Assembly (NCBI GenBank): GCA_002415025.1
Contig: DIBR01000030.1
Coordinates: forward strand, 14,047 to 72,475
Source: Spongiibacteraceae bacterium UBA5047
Lineage (GTDB): Bacteria; Pseudomonadota; Gammaproteobacteria; Pseudomonadales; Spongiibacteraceae
DNA: 58,429 nt
Reading direction: 5' to 3'
Notes under the pieces: model-generated
Databases searched by the model: none
Told to the model about the DNA's origin: nothing
The model's input: only the letters and a program-made list of their open reading frames with translations
Made by a program: the position numbers and the translations under genes
In this document: piece by piece, positions 43,511-52,238 of the stretch
Position numbering within the stretch: position 1 is the first letter of the stretch
Layout: every line of letters starts with the position of its first letter

Positions 43511-45952
43511 ATGTCCAAGTTTCTCAACCGGGTGCTGCCCGTGCCGCTGTATGCCTTTCTCGCCTCAACCGCCTTGATGCCGGTTGCCGGAGAAAGCGGG
43601 GCGCAGGTATTGGAAGAGGTCATTGTGACTGCCCAGCGGCGCAGTGAGAACACGCAGGATATTCCCATCGCCATTACCGGCTTTACCAGTGGCGCCATTG
43701 AGAAGTTCGGTGTGGAAAGCACCAACGACGTGGGCGCCCAGGTGCCGAATATGCAGGTCAGCGGCCCTTATGGGGAGGTGCAGCCTATCTTCTCCATTCG
43801 CGGCGTGAGTATGTCTGATTACAACTCCAATCAGGCCAGCCCGATCGGCGTTTATGTGGATGAGGCTTATCAGCCGGCGGTGTATTCCCACGGCGCCAAT
43901 TTTTTCGATCTGGAGCGCTTGGAGGTCTTGCGCGGACCGCAGGGTACGCTCTATGGCAAAAATACCACCGGTGGTGCGATCAATATGATTACCCGCACGC
44001 CCGAGATCGATACGGAGTTCAATGGTCGCATCAAGGCCGGTATTGGCTCCTTTGATGCAACGGTGGTCGAGGCGGCGTTTGAGGGCACCCTCATTCCCGG
44101 CACCCTGTCTGCACGCTTTGCTACGCTATTCAAAAAGGACGAGGGTTATCAGGAAAACCCTCTGGGTGGCGCGAATGGCGCGCAGACGGATACGCGCGGT
44201 GGACGGATCGCACTCAACTGGGCGATCAACGATGCGGCAAGTGCCGTGCTCAAGGTGACCCGCACCGAGAACGACGCCAACACGGCCCAGGTTCGCAACG
44301 AGCCGGGGGTGGATATTCGCAATACCACCACCACGGCCAATTCTAACGGTTTCATCGATTACACCGGCTATTCGCGGCCGTTTCGTGACCTCGATTTTCA
44401 TGAGGTCGAATCCAACAAGATGGGGCCGCTGATTACCAGCACCGATACGGCGGTGCTGAAGGTTGATATCAATTTCCCCGGTTACTCGCTGGTATCGATC
44501 AGTTCATACGGTGATGCGCAGTATTTTCAGGATGCCAACACCGACGGGTCGCCGTTGCGCTTGCTGGAAATAGACTGGTCGTCGGATACGGTTTACTACA
44601 GCCAGGATTTGCGTTTTGTCAGTGAGTGGGAAGGCGCCTTTGATTTGATTGCCGGGGTTTACTACGGCTATGAAGATCTGGGGCTCAAAAACATTTACTG
44701 TATTTTCGAAGATTTGCCCGACACGCGCGTAGGTGAAGAAAACCTCGATGCAGTCGGTCTCGCGCCTTTTCTGGTCGGCTTCGGCTGCGTTGATCAGCGT
44801 TTGCGCACGGAAAAAGACAGTCGCGCGGTGTACGGCCAGCTCCGGTTCGAACCTACCGACCGGCTGGGTTTTGATATTGGGCTGCGGTACACCGAAGACC
44901 GCAACGACATGCCCTATTACAACACCTCGCGTGTGGGCTACGACGGTACCCCGATTGGTACCTGGGTGCCCGGCAATCCTACCGGGCGCGACGAGGCATT
45001 TACACCACTCACGGTGTCACCGAATCAGATTTCCTTTTGTCTGATCGATCCCGCCCGTTGTGCAGCGGCACCCGGTTACACGCACGGCCCCTATACGCTG
45101 GATTCACAGGCTGAGCTGGATGCGGTGGAGCGTGAATGGACGGGAAAACTGGGTGGGGATTTTGCCCTCAACGCCGAGGTTTTGCTCTACGCGTCTTACA
45201 GCAAGGGTTATCGCAGTGGCAGTTATAACGGCGGTGTCTACTACCTTGAGCGCGATATTGACGACGCCTACGCGCGGCCGGAATTTATCGATGCTTATGA
45301 AGTCGGGGTCAAGGCCGACCTGCTTGACGGTCGTGCGCGCTTCAACGCGGCCGCTTTTTACTACGATTACACCGACCAGCAATTTGTTAACGTTGTGGGT
45401 ATTTCGGTGTTTCTCGAAAATGCCGGTGCGTCTGAAATCACCGGATTTGAAGCCGAGTTTCAGTACCAGTTTAGCGAGCGCCTGTTTGTGAGTACCGGCG
45501 TGGGCTGGCTGGATACCCAATACAAGGAATTGATGCTGGCCGATACGACCACGCTGGCTAACCCCGACGACCTGGTTGATCTGGCGGGTAATGATCTGAT
45601 CTCGGCGCCGGATGTAAATTTCAATATCTCGCTGGACTGGGATGTACTGGTCACCGAGGCCGGTTCCCTCAGTCTCAACCTGAACGGCTCTTACCAGAGT
45701 AAGCAGTGGTTCAGCGCCTACAACGACAAGGCGGAATACGAGGCCAGCAAGCAGGATGCCTACCATCTGCTCAATGCGCGCATGAGCTGGTATTCACCGG
45801 ATGAGCGCTATTCGGTTGCAGCCTTTGTGAAAAATCTTGAAGACGTCGAATACGACTACTACGCCATCGATCTGCAGGCTTCTTTTGGCTACACCTATTT
45901 CCTGTCGGGGCCACCGCGCAGCTGGGGTGTTGAAGCGGGTTATCGCTTTTGA
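43511..45952 (+). CDS. TonB-dependent outer-membrane receptor
   Basis: 813 residues. Signal peptide region LPVPLYAFLASTALMPVAGESGA, TonB box LEEVIVTAQRR, plug with DIPIAITGFTSGAIEKFGVES, IFSIRGVSMSDYNSNQASPIGV and LEVLRGPQGTLYGKNTTGGAIN. The barrel ends SWGVEAGYRF with terminal Phe. A strong GGGGG ribosome site precedes the ATG. This plug type is common in sphingomonads and marine gammaproteobacteria, where many copies import carbohydrates, terpenoids or aromatic compounds. No Fur box is seen. It lies just before a convergent ferredoxin gene; ligand unknown. Confidence 0.93.
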   Translation: MSKFLNRVLPVPLYAFLASTALMPVAGESGAQVLEEVIVTAQRRSENTQDIPIAITGFTSGAIEKFGVESTNDVGAQVPNMQVSGPYGEVQPIFSIRGVSMSDYNSNQASPIGVYVDEAYQPAVYSHGANFFDLERLEVLRGPQGTLYGKNTTGGAINMITRTPEIDTEFNGRIKAGIGSFDATVVEAAFEGTLIPGTLSARFATLFKKDEGYQENPLGGANGAQTDTRGGRIALNWAINDAASAVLKVTRTENDANTAQVRNEPGVDIRNTTTTANSNGFIDYTGYSRPFRDLDFHEVESNKMGPLITSTDTAVLKVDINFPGYSLVSISSYGDAQYFQDANTDGSPLRLLEIDWSSDTVYYSQDLRFVSEWEGAFDLIAGVYYGYEDLGLKNIYCIFEDLPDTRVGEENLDAVGLAPFLVGFGCVDQRLRTEKDSRAVYGQLRFEPTDRLGFDIGLRYTEDRNDMPYYNTSRVGYDGTPIGTWVPGNPTGRDEAFTPLTVSPNQISFCLIDPARCAAAPGYTHGPYTLDSQAELDAVEREWTGKLGGDFALNAEVLLYASYSKGYRSGSYNGGVYYLERDIDDAYARPEFIDAYEVGVKADLLDGRARFNAAAFYYDYTDQQFVNVVGISVFLENAGASEITGFEAEFQYQFSERLFVSTGVGWLDTQYKELMLADTTTLANPDDLVDLAGNDLISAPDVNFNISLDWDVLVTEAGSLSLNLNGSYQSKQWFSAYNDKAEYEASKQDAYHLLNARMSWYSPDERYSVAAFVKNLEDVEYDYYAIDLQASFGYTYFLSGPPRSWGVEAGYRF

Positions 45953-45978
45953 TGGCCGCTTCTCTGTAAGGCCAAAAC

Positions 45979-46299
45979 CTAATACTGGCTGGGGGGGAGG
46001 GTGAAAATCATCCCTTCCATCGCATCGGTGACTTCAATCTGGCAGGTTAAACGGCTGGTTTGCGAGGGTTCTACGGCACCCTCCAGCATGGCCTGTTCAT
46101 GGCTCGAGGCCTCCGGCAATTCGTTAAAACGCTCGGGCTGCACATGGGCGTGGCAGGTTGCGCAGCTCAGGCTGCCGCCACACTCGGCCAGTATGCCGTC
46201 TATGCCGGCCAGCACGGCGGCGTTCATCACCGAGTCGCCGCAGTTTGCTTCCACATCATACTGGTTACCCTGATGGTCTCTGAAAATCAGTAATGGCAC
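45979..46299 (-). CDS. Adrenodoxin/putidaredoxin-type [2Fe-2S] ferredoxin
   Basis: 106 residues, the normal size. Cluster ligands Cys40, Cys46, Cys49 and Cys86 give the C-x5-C-x2-C-x36-C spacing of vertebrate-type ferredoxins (ECGGSLSCATCH). It carries electrons, usually from a flavin reductase to a cytochrome P450. Neither partner is in the window. The start is GTG at 46299 with AGAGG eight bases before it. The ATG-free start and single-gene setting suggest modest expression. Isc-type ferredoxin (Fdx) is unlikely since no isc/hsc genes are near and the sequence is P450-type. Confidence 0.92.
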   Translation of the reverse strand: MPLLIFRDHQGNQYDVEANCGDSVMNAAVLAGIDGILAECGGSLSCATCHAHVQPERFNELPEASSHEQAMLEGAVEPSQTSRLTCQIEVTDAMEGMIFTLPPSQY

Positions 46300-46473
46300 A
46301 CAAAACCTCTCATCTATGTCACTATTCAGCCTGCCGACAAATGTAACAATTAGTCAACTTATTGTCGCGCTTGGCCATTGTCGCCATGTGGGGTGAGCGC
46401 AAGAATACGGGCACGCTTGGCGGAGTAGTCGCCGATACACTATCCAAAATCACCGGAACAGGAGCAACAGGCA

Positions 46474-47238
46474 ATGAGCGATGAAGTGCTGGTAGAGGTA
46501 GAAGACGGCGTAATGCTGATCACCCTGAACAGGCCAAAAGCGAAGAATGCGGTAAACCTCGCGGTCGCCAAAGGCCTCGCTGCGGCGATGGACCGGCTGG
46601 ATTCCAGTGACGATATTCAGGTGGCCATTCTCACCGGCTCCGAGGGCACCTTCTGTTCGGGGATGGACCTCAAGGCCTTTGTGACCGGCGAAATGCCCTT
46701 TATCGAAGGTCGCGGCTTTGCCGGCTTTATTGAGGCCTTGCCGAAAAAGCCGCTGATCGCTGCGATTGAAGGTTATGCGCTGGCCGGTGGCTTTGAACTG
46801 GCGTTGGCCTGTGATCTGGTGGTGGCCGCCGATAACTCGAAATTTGGTATTCCGGAAGTGAAACGCGGTCTGGTTGCTGCCGCTGGCGGTTTGATGCGTC
46901 TGCCGCGCCAGATTCCACCGCGCGTTGCCATGGAGCTGGGCCTGACCGGCGATTTCATTAGCTCGCAGCGCGCCTACGAGCTCGGTTTGATCAACCGCGT
47001 GGTGGAAGCGGGTACAGCGGTTGAGGCGGCGAAGGTGCTGGCCAGAACCATTTCTGCCAACGGCCCGCTGGCCGTGGTAAAAACCAAGGAGGTAGTGATC
47101 AAGTCGCAGGACTGGTCGCTGGATTCGATGTTTAGCGAGCAGCAAAAAGTGGCCGATGTCGTTTTCAGCAGCGAAGACGCGATCGAGGGAGCAACCGCCT
47201 TCGCCGAAAAACGCGCGCCGAACTGGAAAGGCCGTTGA
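46474..47238 (+). CDS. Enoyl-CoA hydratase/isomerase
   Basis: 254 residues, typical crotonase. Visible: MLITLNRPKAKNAVNLAV, oxyanion FCSGMDLKAF, AIEGYALAGGFELALACD with the first glutamate and FGIPEVKRGLVAAAGGLMRLP with the second. It should hydrate trans-2-enoyl-CoA in beta-oxidation. A CAGGAGCAACAGG ribosome region precedes the ATG. It is 30 bases before a thiolase on the same strand; the two make a hydratase-thiolase operon lacking the 3-hydroxyacyl-CoA dehydrogenase, which SDRs elsewhere might supply. Confidence 0.93.
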   Translation: MSDEVLVEVEDGVMLITLNRPKAKNAVNLAVAKGLAAAMDRLDSSDDIQVAILTGSEGTFCSGMDLKAFVTGEMPFIEGRGFAGFIEALPKKPLIAAIEGYALAGGFELALACDLVVAADNSKFGIPEVKRGLVAAAGGLMRLPRQIPPRVAMELGLTGDFISSQRAYELGLINRVVEAGTAVEAAKVLARTISANGPLAVVKTKEVVIKSQDWSLDSMFSEQQKVADVVFSSEDAIEGATAFAEKRAPNWKGR

Positions 47239-47268
47239 TTTTTACATATCTGAATGGAGTACAACGTA

Positions 47269-48504
47269 ATGACTGAAGCATGGATTATTGATGCCTGCCG
47301 CACCCCCCGGGGTATTGGCAAGGTGGGTAAGGGCGCGCTGGCGGAGATGCACCCGCAGCATTTGGGCGCAACGGTTTTAAAGGCGATTGCCGAGCGCAAC
47401 AACCTGAATACGGCTGATGTAGACGACATTATCTGGGGTACCAGCTCCCAGCGCGGCCAACAGGGCGGTGATCTGGGTCGCATGGCGGCACTGGATGCCG
47501 GCTACGACGTGCGCTCAAGTGGTATGACGCTGGACCGTTTTTGTGGTTCAGGCATTACCACGGTCAATCTGGCAGCGGCATCCATTATGTCGGGCATGGA
47601 AGATGTGGTGATTGCCGGTGGCACGGAAATGATGTCGACCTACGGTCAGGGCGGTCAGCCGCAGTCGCCGTTTATTGACAGCGACAACCTGCGTTTGCGC
47701 GAGGTGCACCCGCAACCACACCAGGGCGTGTGCGCCGATGCTATCGCCACGCTGGAAGGTATTACTCGCGAAGATGTTGACAAGCTGGCCGCCGAAAGCC
47801 AGAAGCGCGCCGCGAATGCTATCGCTAACGGCTATTTCGATAAAAGTCTGGTGCCGGTGTACAAAGAGGATGGAAGTCTGGCTCTGGACAAAGAGGAGTT
47901 CCCTCGCCCCGGCACTACCGTGGAAAGTCTGGCAGAACTCAAGGCCTCCTTTGCCGCGATTGCGGATTATCCACTGGATGAAGCGGGCACGACCTACAAA
48001 AGCTTGGTGAAACAGGTCTACCCTGATATAGAAATCAATCATATTCATCACGCCGGTAATTCGTCAGGTGTGGTTGACGGGGCTGCGGCGCTGTTGCTGA
48101 CCTCGCCGGATTACGCCAAGAAACACGGCCTCAAGCCTCGCGCGAAAGTGGTCGCCATGGCCAACATGGGTGACTCACCTACGCTTATGCTGAATGCGCC
48201 GGTGCCGGCCGCGAAAAAAGTACTTGAGAAAGCCGGGCTGACAATAGACGACATTGATTTGTTTGAGATCAACGAAGCCTTTGCCGTGGTCGCCGAGAAG
48301 TTTATTCGGGATCTTAATCTCGATCGCGACAAGGTGAATGTGAATGGCGGCGCAATGGCTTTGGGTCATCCGATCGGTGCAACCGGTTCGATTCTGATCG
48401 GCACCTTGCTGGACGAGCTGGAGCGGCGTGATCTGAAACGCGGGCTGGTGACTATGTGCGCCGCCGGCGGCATGGCGCCGGCCATCATTATCGAGCGTCT
48501 ATAA
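47269..48504 (+). CDS. Acetyl-CoA C-acyltransferase (thiolase)
   Basis: 411 residues from the ATG at 47269, chosen because GGAG lies nine bases upstream; an ATG at 47254 would put GGAG inside the coding frame. Catalytic residues: Cys92 in DRFCGSGITT, histidine in NGGAMALGHPIGATG and second cysteine in VTMCAAGGMAPA. It cleaves 3-ketoacyl-CoA with CoA. EINEAFAVVAEKF is typical. The insertion loop between about 200 and 260 is longer than in short-chain thiolases, matching types that act on longer or branched substrates. Followed by a terminator hairpin. Confidence 0.94.
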   Translation: MTEAWIIDACRTPRGIGKVGKGALAEMHPQHLGATVLKAIAERNNLNTADVDDIIWGTSSQRGQQGGDLGRMAALDAGYDVRSSGMTLDRFCGSGITTVNLAAASIMSGMEDVVIAGGTEMMSTYGQGGQPQSPFIDSDNLRLREVHPQPHQGVCADAIATLEGITREDVDKLAAESQKRAANAIANGYFDKSLVPVYKEDGSLALDKEEFPRPGTTVESLAELKASFAAIADYPLDEAGTTYKSLVKQVYPDIEINHIHHAGNSSGVVDGAAALLLTSPDYAKKHGLKPRAKVVAMANMGDSPTLMLNAPVPAAKKVLEKAGLTIDDIDLFEINEAFAVVAEKFIRDLNLDRDKVNVNGGAMALGHPIGATGSILIGTLLDELERRDLKRGLVTMCAAGGMAPAIIIERL

Positions 48505-48509
48505 TCTTC

Positions 48510-48539
48510 TGCTCTCCTGTTCATGGCGAGAGCACTTTT
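48510..48539 (+). terminator. Rho-independent terminator after thiolase
   Basis: Arms TGCTCTC and GAGAGCA, loop of 11 bases, then CTTTT. It begins six bases after the thiolase stop and separates this operon from the monooxygenase. Confidence 0.7.
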
Positions 48540-48693
48540 GCGATGGAGCGCGCCGGCTGGCTGCGCTCCTTCGCAGCCATTACACTGTGATTCTGCCTTG
48601 TGTTCCTGAGCTGGCGCCTGAGAGACCAATCTGGCGTCGTTGCATCAGGGCCGGATTGGCGGGTTCGGTAGAGCGCCAACGGGGATGTGCCGC

Positions 48694-50145
48694 ATGACAA
48701 AAACACAAGTGCTGATCATCGGAACGGGCTTTTCCGGTATTGCGATGGCGATAGCATTGAAAAAGGCAGGCATAAACGACTTCGTTATTCTTGAGAAGGC
48801 TCAGGGTGTCGGCGGTACCTGGCGAGAAAACACCTATCCTGGTGCAGAGTGTGATATTCCGAGTGCGCTCTACAGTTATTCGTTTGAGCACAATCCGGCC
48901 TGGCAATATAAATGGTCTGAACAACCGCAAATACTCGATTACCTGCAGCACACATCTGACAAGTACGAATTGTTACCGCATATCCGTTTTGGTGAAGAGG
49001 TAGTTCGCGCTTGCTTTAATGAAGAGGAAAAATGCTGGCGGGTTGAATCAGCTTCATCTGCCCAATGGCGCAGTCAGTTTCTGGTTGCGGCGGTGGGGCA
49101 ACTGCATCATCCCTTTACCCCTGATATACCCGGCCAGGATCAGTTCGAGGGCGAGCAGTTTCATTCGGCGGGCTGGAATCACGACATCGAGCTTGAAGGA
49201 AAATCGGTAGCTGTTTTGGGTAATGCCGCCAGTGCACTGCAATTTGTTCCCGAGGTGGCAAAACAGGCTAGGCAGCTAACGGTTATACAGCGCAGCGCAA
49301 ATTGGGTTATTCCGAAACTCGACCGCCCCTACAAACCCTGGGAGCAGTGGCTGTCTGACAAAGTACCGCTGGTTGCGAGGTTGTACCGGCTGCGGCTCTG
49401 GTTGCGCAACGAGCTTATGGTTTACCCGGTTATGCGCGGCAATCGGTTATTGCAATTTTGGCTGCGCGGTATGCATCAGCGTTATTTGAAGCGAACGATT
49501 GCCGATCCGGAATTGCGCGCCAAATTGACACCAGACTATCCGGTTGGCGCCAAGCGTGTATTGTTTTCGGATGATTACTTTGATGCGCTGGCGCGCTCGA
49601 ATGTTGAATTGATAACCGAGCGGGTAGACTCGTTGGGATCGGGAGCTATACGCACGCAGTCCGGGCGTGAAATTCCCGTCGATGTGGTGATTTACGGAAC
49701 GGGTTTCAAAACCAACCCCTTTCTGGCGCCAATGGACATTGTCGGTTTGCAGGGGGCGCGCCTCCATGAAGTCTGGCGTGATGGCGCGCATGCTTATCTC
49801 GGCGTTTGCACCAGCGGCTTTCCCAATTTATTTATGCTCTACGGCCCCAATACCAATCTGGGCCACAACTCCATTGTTTTGATGGCAGAAAGTCAGGCGC
49901 GCTACATTGCCGAGTGTATTCGCACGGTGCAATGCGAGGGGCTTCAGACGATTGACGTGCTCGCGTCGGTTGAGCAGGCCTACAACGAGGAATTGCAAGC
50001 CCGCTTAAAAGATATGGTATGGAATGCCCTCGGCGAAAGCTGGTACAAAGACGGCACGCGCATTACAAACAACTGGGCGGGAACGACCTGGGAATATATG
50101 CGAAAAATGAAGCAGGTTGACTGGCAAGCGTATCGGCTGGAGTAG
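48694..50145 (+). CDS. Baeyer-Villiger-type flavin monooxygenase
   Basis: 483 residues from the ATG at 48694 (MTKTQVLIIG); upstream in-frame starts add residues without family likeness. FAD site VLIIGTGFSGIAMAIALKKAG, GGTWRENTYPGAECDIPSALYSYS, fingerprint FEGEQFHSAGWNHD and NADPH motif VAVLGNAASALQFVPEV. The C-terminal FPNLFMLYGPNTNLGHNSIV is typical of this FMO/BVMO group. Third such gene in the window. It is read alone after a terminator and converges on the ABC permease gene. Ketone oxidation is the most likely activity; substrate unknown. Confidence 0.91.
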   Translation: MTKTQVLIIGTGFSGIAMAIALKKAGINDFVILEKAQGVGGTWRENTYPGAECDIPSALYSYSFEHNPAWQYKWSEQPQILDYLQHTSDKYELLPHIRFGEEVVRACFNEEEKCWRVESASSAQWRSQFLVAAVGQLHHPFTPDIPGQDQFEGEQFHSAGWNHDIELEGKSVAVLGNAASALQFVPEVAKQARQLTVIQRSANWVIPKLDRPYKPWEQWLSDKVPLVARLYRLRLWLRNELMVYPVMRGNRLLQFWLRGMHQRYLKRTIADPELRAKLTPDYPVGAKRVLFSDDYFDALARSNVELITERVDSLGSGAIRTQSGREIPVDVVIYGTGFKTNPFLAPMDIVGLQGARLHEVWRDGAHAYLGVCTSGFPNLFMLYGPNTNLGHNSIVLMAESQARYIAECIRTVQCEGLQTIDVLASVEQAYNEELQARLKDMVWNALGESWYKDGTRITNNWAGTTWEYMRKMKQVDWQAYRLE

Positions 50146-50186
50146 CTGTTTAATCAGGAGCTTGCCAGCGGCCGTCAATGGGTCGT

Positions 50187-51200
50187 CTAGTCTCGTTGCC
50201 AGCGGAAGAGCCGGGCAGCCAGCAATAACATCACCACTGTAATAGCCAAGAGCGCCACCAGATGATGGTTGACGTCGGACAGAGTGGCCCCTTCAATCAT
50301 CACCGCACGCGCAGCGTTGACAATATGAGTTAGCGGCATCAGGTTTGCAAACTGCTGCATCCAGTGCGGGGCATTCTCTAGACTGAACCATATCTCGGAA
50401 AAAAACATCATGGGCCAGGTCAGGGTATTGAGCAGGCCGCCCGCCAGCTCTTCGCTGGCAGTGCGAGAGGCGATCACCAACCCCAGCGATAGTAATGACA
50501 AGGAGCCGATCAGTGCTATCAGCAATAACAGGCTGTAACTACCGAGCATCAATAAATCCAGAAAGTAGTCGCAGCCCAAAAATATCAGGCTGTTTACCAG
50601 CACCACAATTACCAGTCGCGAAGCCATTTGCGCACTGATAAATTGCAATGAGCTGACCGGTGTTGCCTGAAAGCGTTTGAGCACACCGTTCTGGCGGTAG
50701 CGCACAATCACGTAGCCGATGCCGAACAGCGCCGCAAACATCATGTTCATTGCCAGTACGCCGGGCATGACCCAGTCAACATAACGAATTGCCTGACCGC
50801 TCAGGGTTTGTTCATGCAGGTTTTTGTCGGCATCCGTTGCCCGGAGTAATTCGCGCGCGGCCAATCCGCTGGCCGATTCGGGGTTAAGCCAATAATTGAG
50901 GGACTCAGGCTTTATGTCGATCAGCAAATCTATCTGGTGGTGCCGAATCTGTTCCAGTGCGCGGGTCTTGTCGCTGTAGGAGGTGCTTTCTACATAACGC
51001 TGAGTTGCCAGGTTGATGGCCGCGATGTCCTGTTCGGCGCCGACAACGCCAAGCCGAATGATGGTTTCGTCCGGGCGGGAAAAAGCCAGCGCGCAACCGA
51101 CAATAATGAGCAAGGGGAAAATAAAGGCCCATGACAGTGCGGCGCGGTCGCGATAAAATTCCATGTTTCGCGCTGCAAACAGCGCCCAGAACTTGTGCAT
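50187..51200 (-). CDS. ABC-2 type transporter permease
   Basis: 337 residues. One helix near the N-terminus (AALSWAFIFPLLIIVGCALAF), a large periplasmic domain (about 40-145), then five helices: VMPGVLAMNMMFAALFGIGY, LVIVVLVNSLIFLGCDYF, LLLLIALIGSLSLLSLGLVI, TLTWPMMFFSEIWFSLE and LVALLAITVVMLLLAARLF. This is the YhhJ/YbhR/DrrB-like exporter layout. It begins two bases after the ATPase stop, so the two are co-translated. Substrate could be a drug, lipid or polysaccharide. Confidence 0.92.
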   Translation of the reverse strand: MHKFWALFAARNMEFYRDRAALSWAFIFPLLIIVGCALAFSRPDETIIRLGVVGAEQDIAAINLATQRYVESTSYSDKTRALEQIRHHQIDLLIDIKPESLNYWLNPESASGLAARELLRATDADKNLHEQTLSGQAIRYVDWVMPGVLAMNMMFAALFGIGYVIVRYRQNGVLKRFQATPVSSLQFISAQMASRLVIVVLVNSLIFLGCDYFLDLLMLGSYSLLLLIALIGSLSLLSLGLVIASRTASEELAGGLLNTLTWPMMFFSEIWFSLENAPHWMQQFANLMPLTHIVNAARAVMIEGATLSDVNHHLVALLAITVVMLLLAARLFRWQRD

Positions 51201-51202
51201 AG

Positions 51203-52084
51203 TTATTCCCGCAGAGCGTGGCCGGTCAATTTTAAAAATAGATCTTCGAGCGTTGGATTGTAAACCCGCAGCGAGGACAGGTCGGCATTGAGGCTCTGCA
51301 ATTCCTGCAAGGTTCTTTCAACGCTCAGTGTTTCTATTGTCAGCATGCCCGGGCTGCGTGTGACGTCGCCGCTTATGGCGCTCACGTCAAAGTCGTCGTT
51401 AGCATCCAGTGATATCTGCCGGTGGGGCAGATGCTCCTGGAGTAGCTGGCGTGGTGAGCCCCGGGCAATGATCTCGCCGTGGTCAATGATTACCAGATCG
51501 TCGCAGAGCGACTCAGCCTCATCCATGTAATGCGTGGTGAGGATAACGGTTTTGCCCTGCTTTTTGATATTGTCGACTAAATGCCAGAAGCGGCGGCGCG
51601 ATTGTGGGTCCAGCCCTGTGGTGGGTTCGTCGAGAAACACAATTTCGGGGTCGTTGATCAGAGCCAATGCCAGCAGCAGGCGTTGCTTTTGGCCGCCGGA
51701 AAGCTTGTTGGCTTCGTGATTGAGAAACTCGCCGAGGTCGCAGAGGCTAACGAGCTCGTTGATGCCCAGCGTTTTCTCGTAAAAGCTGTGAAACAGCGCG
51801 AGGACTTCACGTACCAGCAAAAAATCCGGCAGCGCTGTGGATTGGAACTGTATGCCACATTGCTGGGCAAAATCGGCACCCCGATTTCGGCCTTTGTAAT
51901 GGATTTCGCCACTGCTCGGCGTTTTTATGCCCTCAATCATCTCGATGGTGGTTGATTTGCCCGCGCCGTTGGGGCCGAGCAAACCAAAACAGATACCTGC
52001 GGGAATACTGAACGAAATGCCTTTTACGGCCTCTACAGTCTTGTAGTGCTTACTGAGGTTGCGGACATCAAGTATTGGAGTCAT
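51203..52084 (-). CDS. ABC transporter ATP-binding protein
   Basis: 293 residues from the ATG at 52084 (MTPILDVRNLSKHYKTV); the open frame extends 105 codons upstream but this text has no likeness to the family and overlaps the divergent ampG promoter. Walker A GLLGPNGAGKST, signature KLSGGQKQR, Walker B IVFLDEPTTGLD and switch histidine LTTHYMD are all present. The C-terminal 80 residues form the usual regulatory tail of the CcmA/DrrA class. Works with the permease immediately downstream. Confidence 0.94.
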   Translation of the reverse strand: MTPILDVRNLSKHYKTVEAVKGISFSIPAGICFGLLGPNGAGKSTTIEMIEGIKTPSSGEIHYKGRNRGADFAQQCGIQFQSTALPDFLLVREVLALFHSFYEKTLGINELVSLCDLGEFLNHEANKLSGGQKQRLLLALALINDPEIVFLDEPTTGLDPQSRRRFWHLVDNIKKQGKTVILTTHYMDEAESLCDDLVIIDHGEIIARGSPRQLLQEHLPHRQISLDANDDFDVSAISGDVTRSPGMLTIETLSVERTLQELQSLNADLSSLRVYNPTLEDLFLKLTGHALRE

Positions 52085-52238
52085 AAGGTGTGGGTTGGCC
52101 GTAAATAGAGGCTTGCCAATTGGTTGCGCATTCTGCAAAGCGCGCAAGTATAACATGACGTATCCGCTGCCCGTGCCGTATAGTTGAACGAGATGCTCCC
52201 ATATTCGGGACACACAATAACGACTTTGTAGCTGGCCG

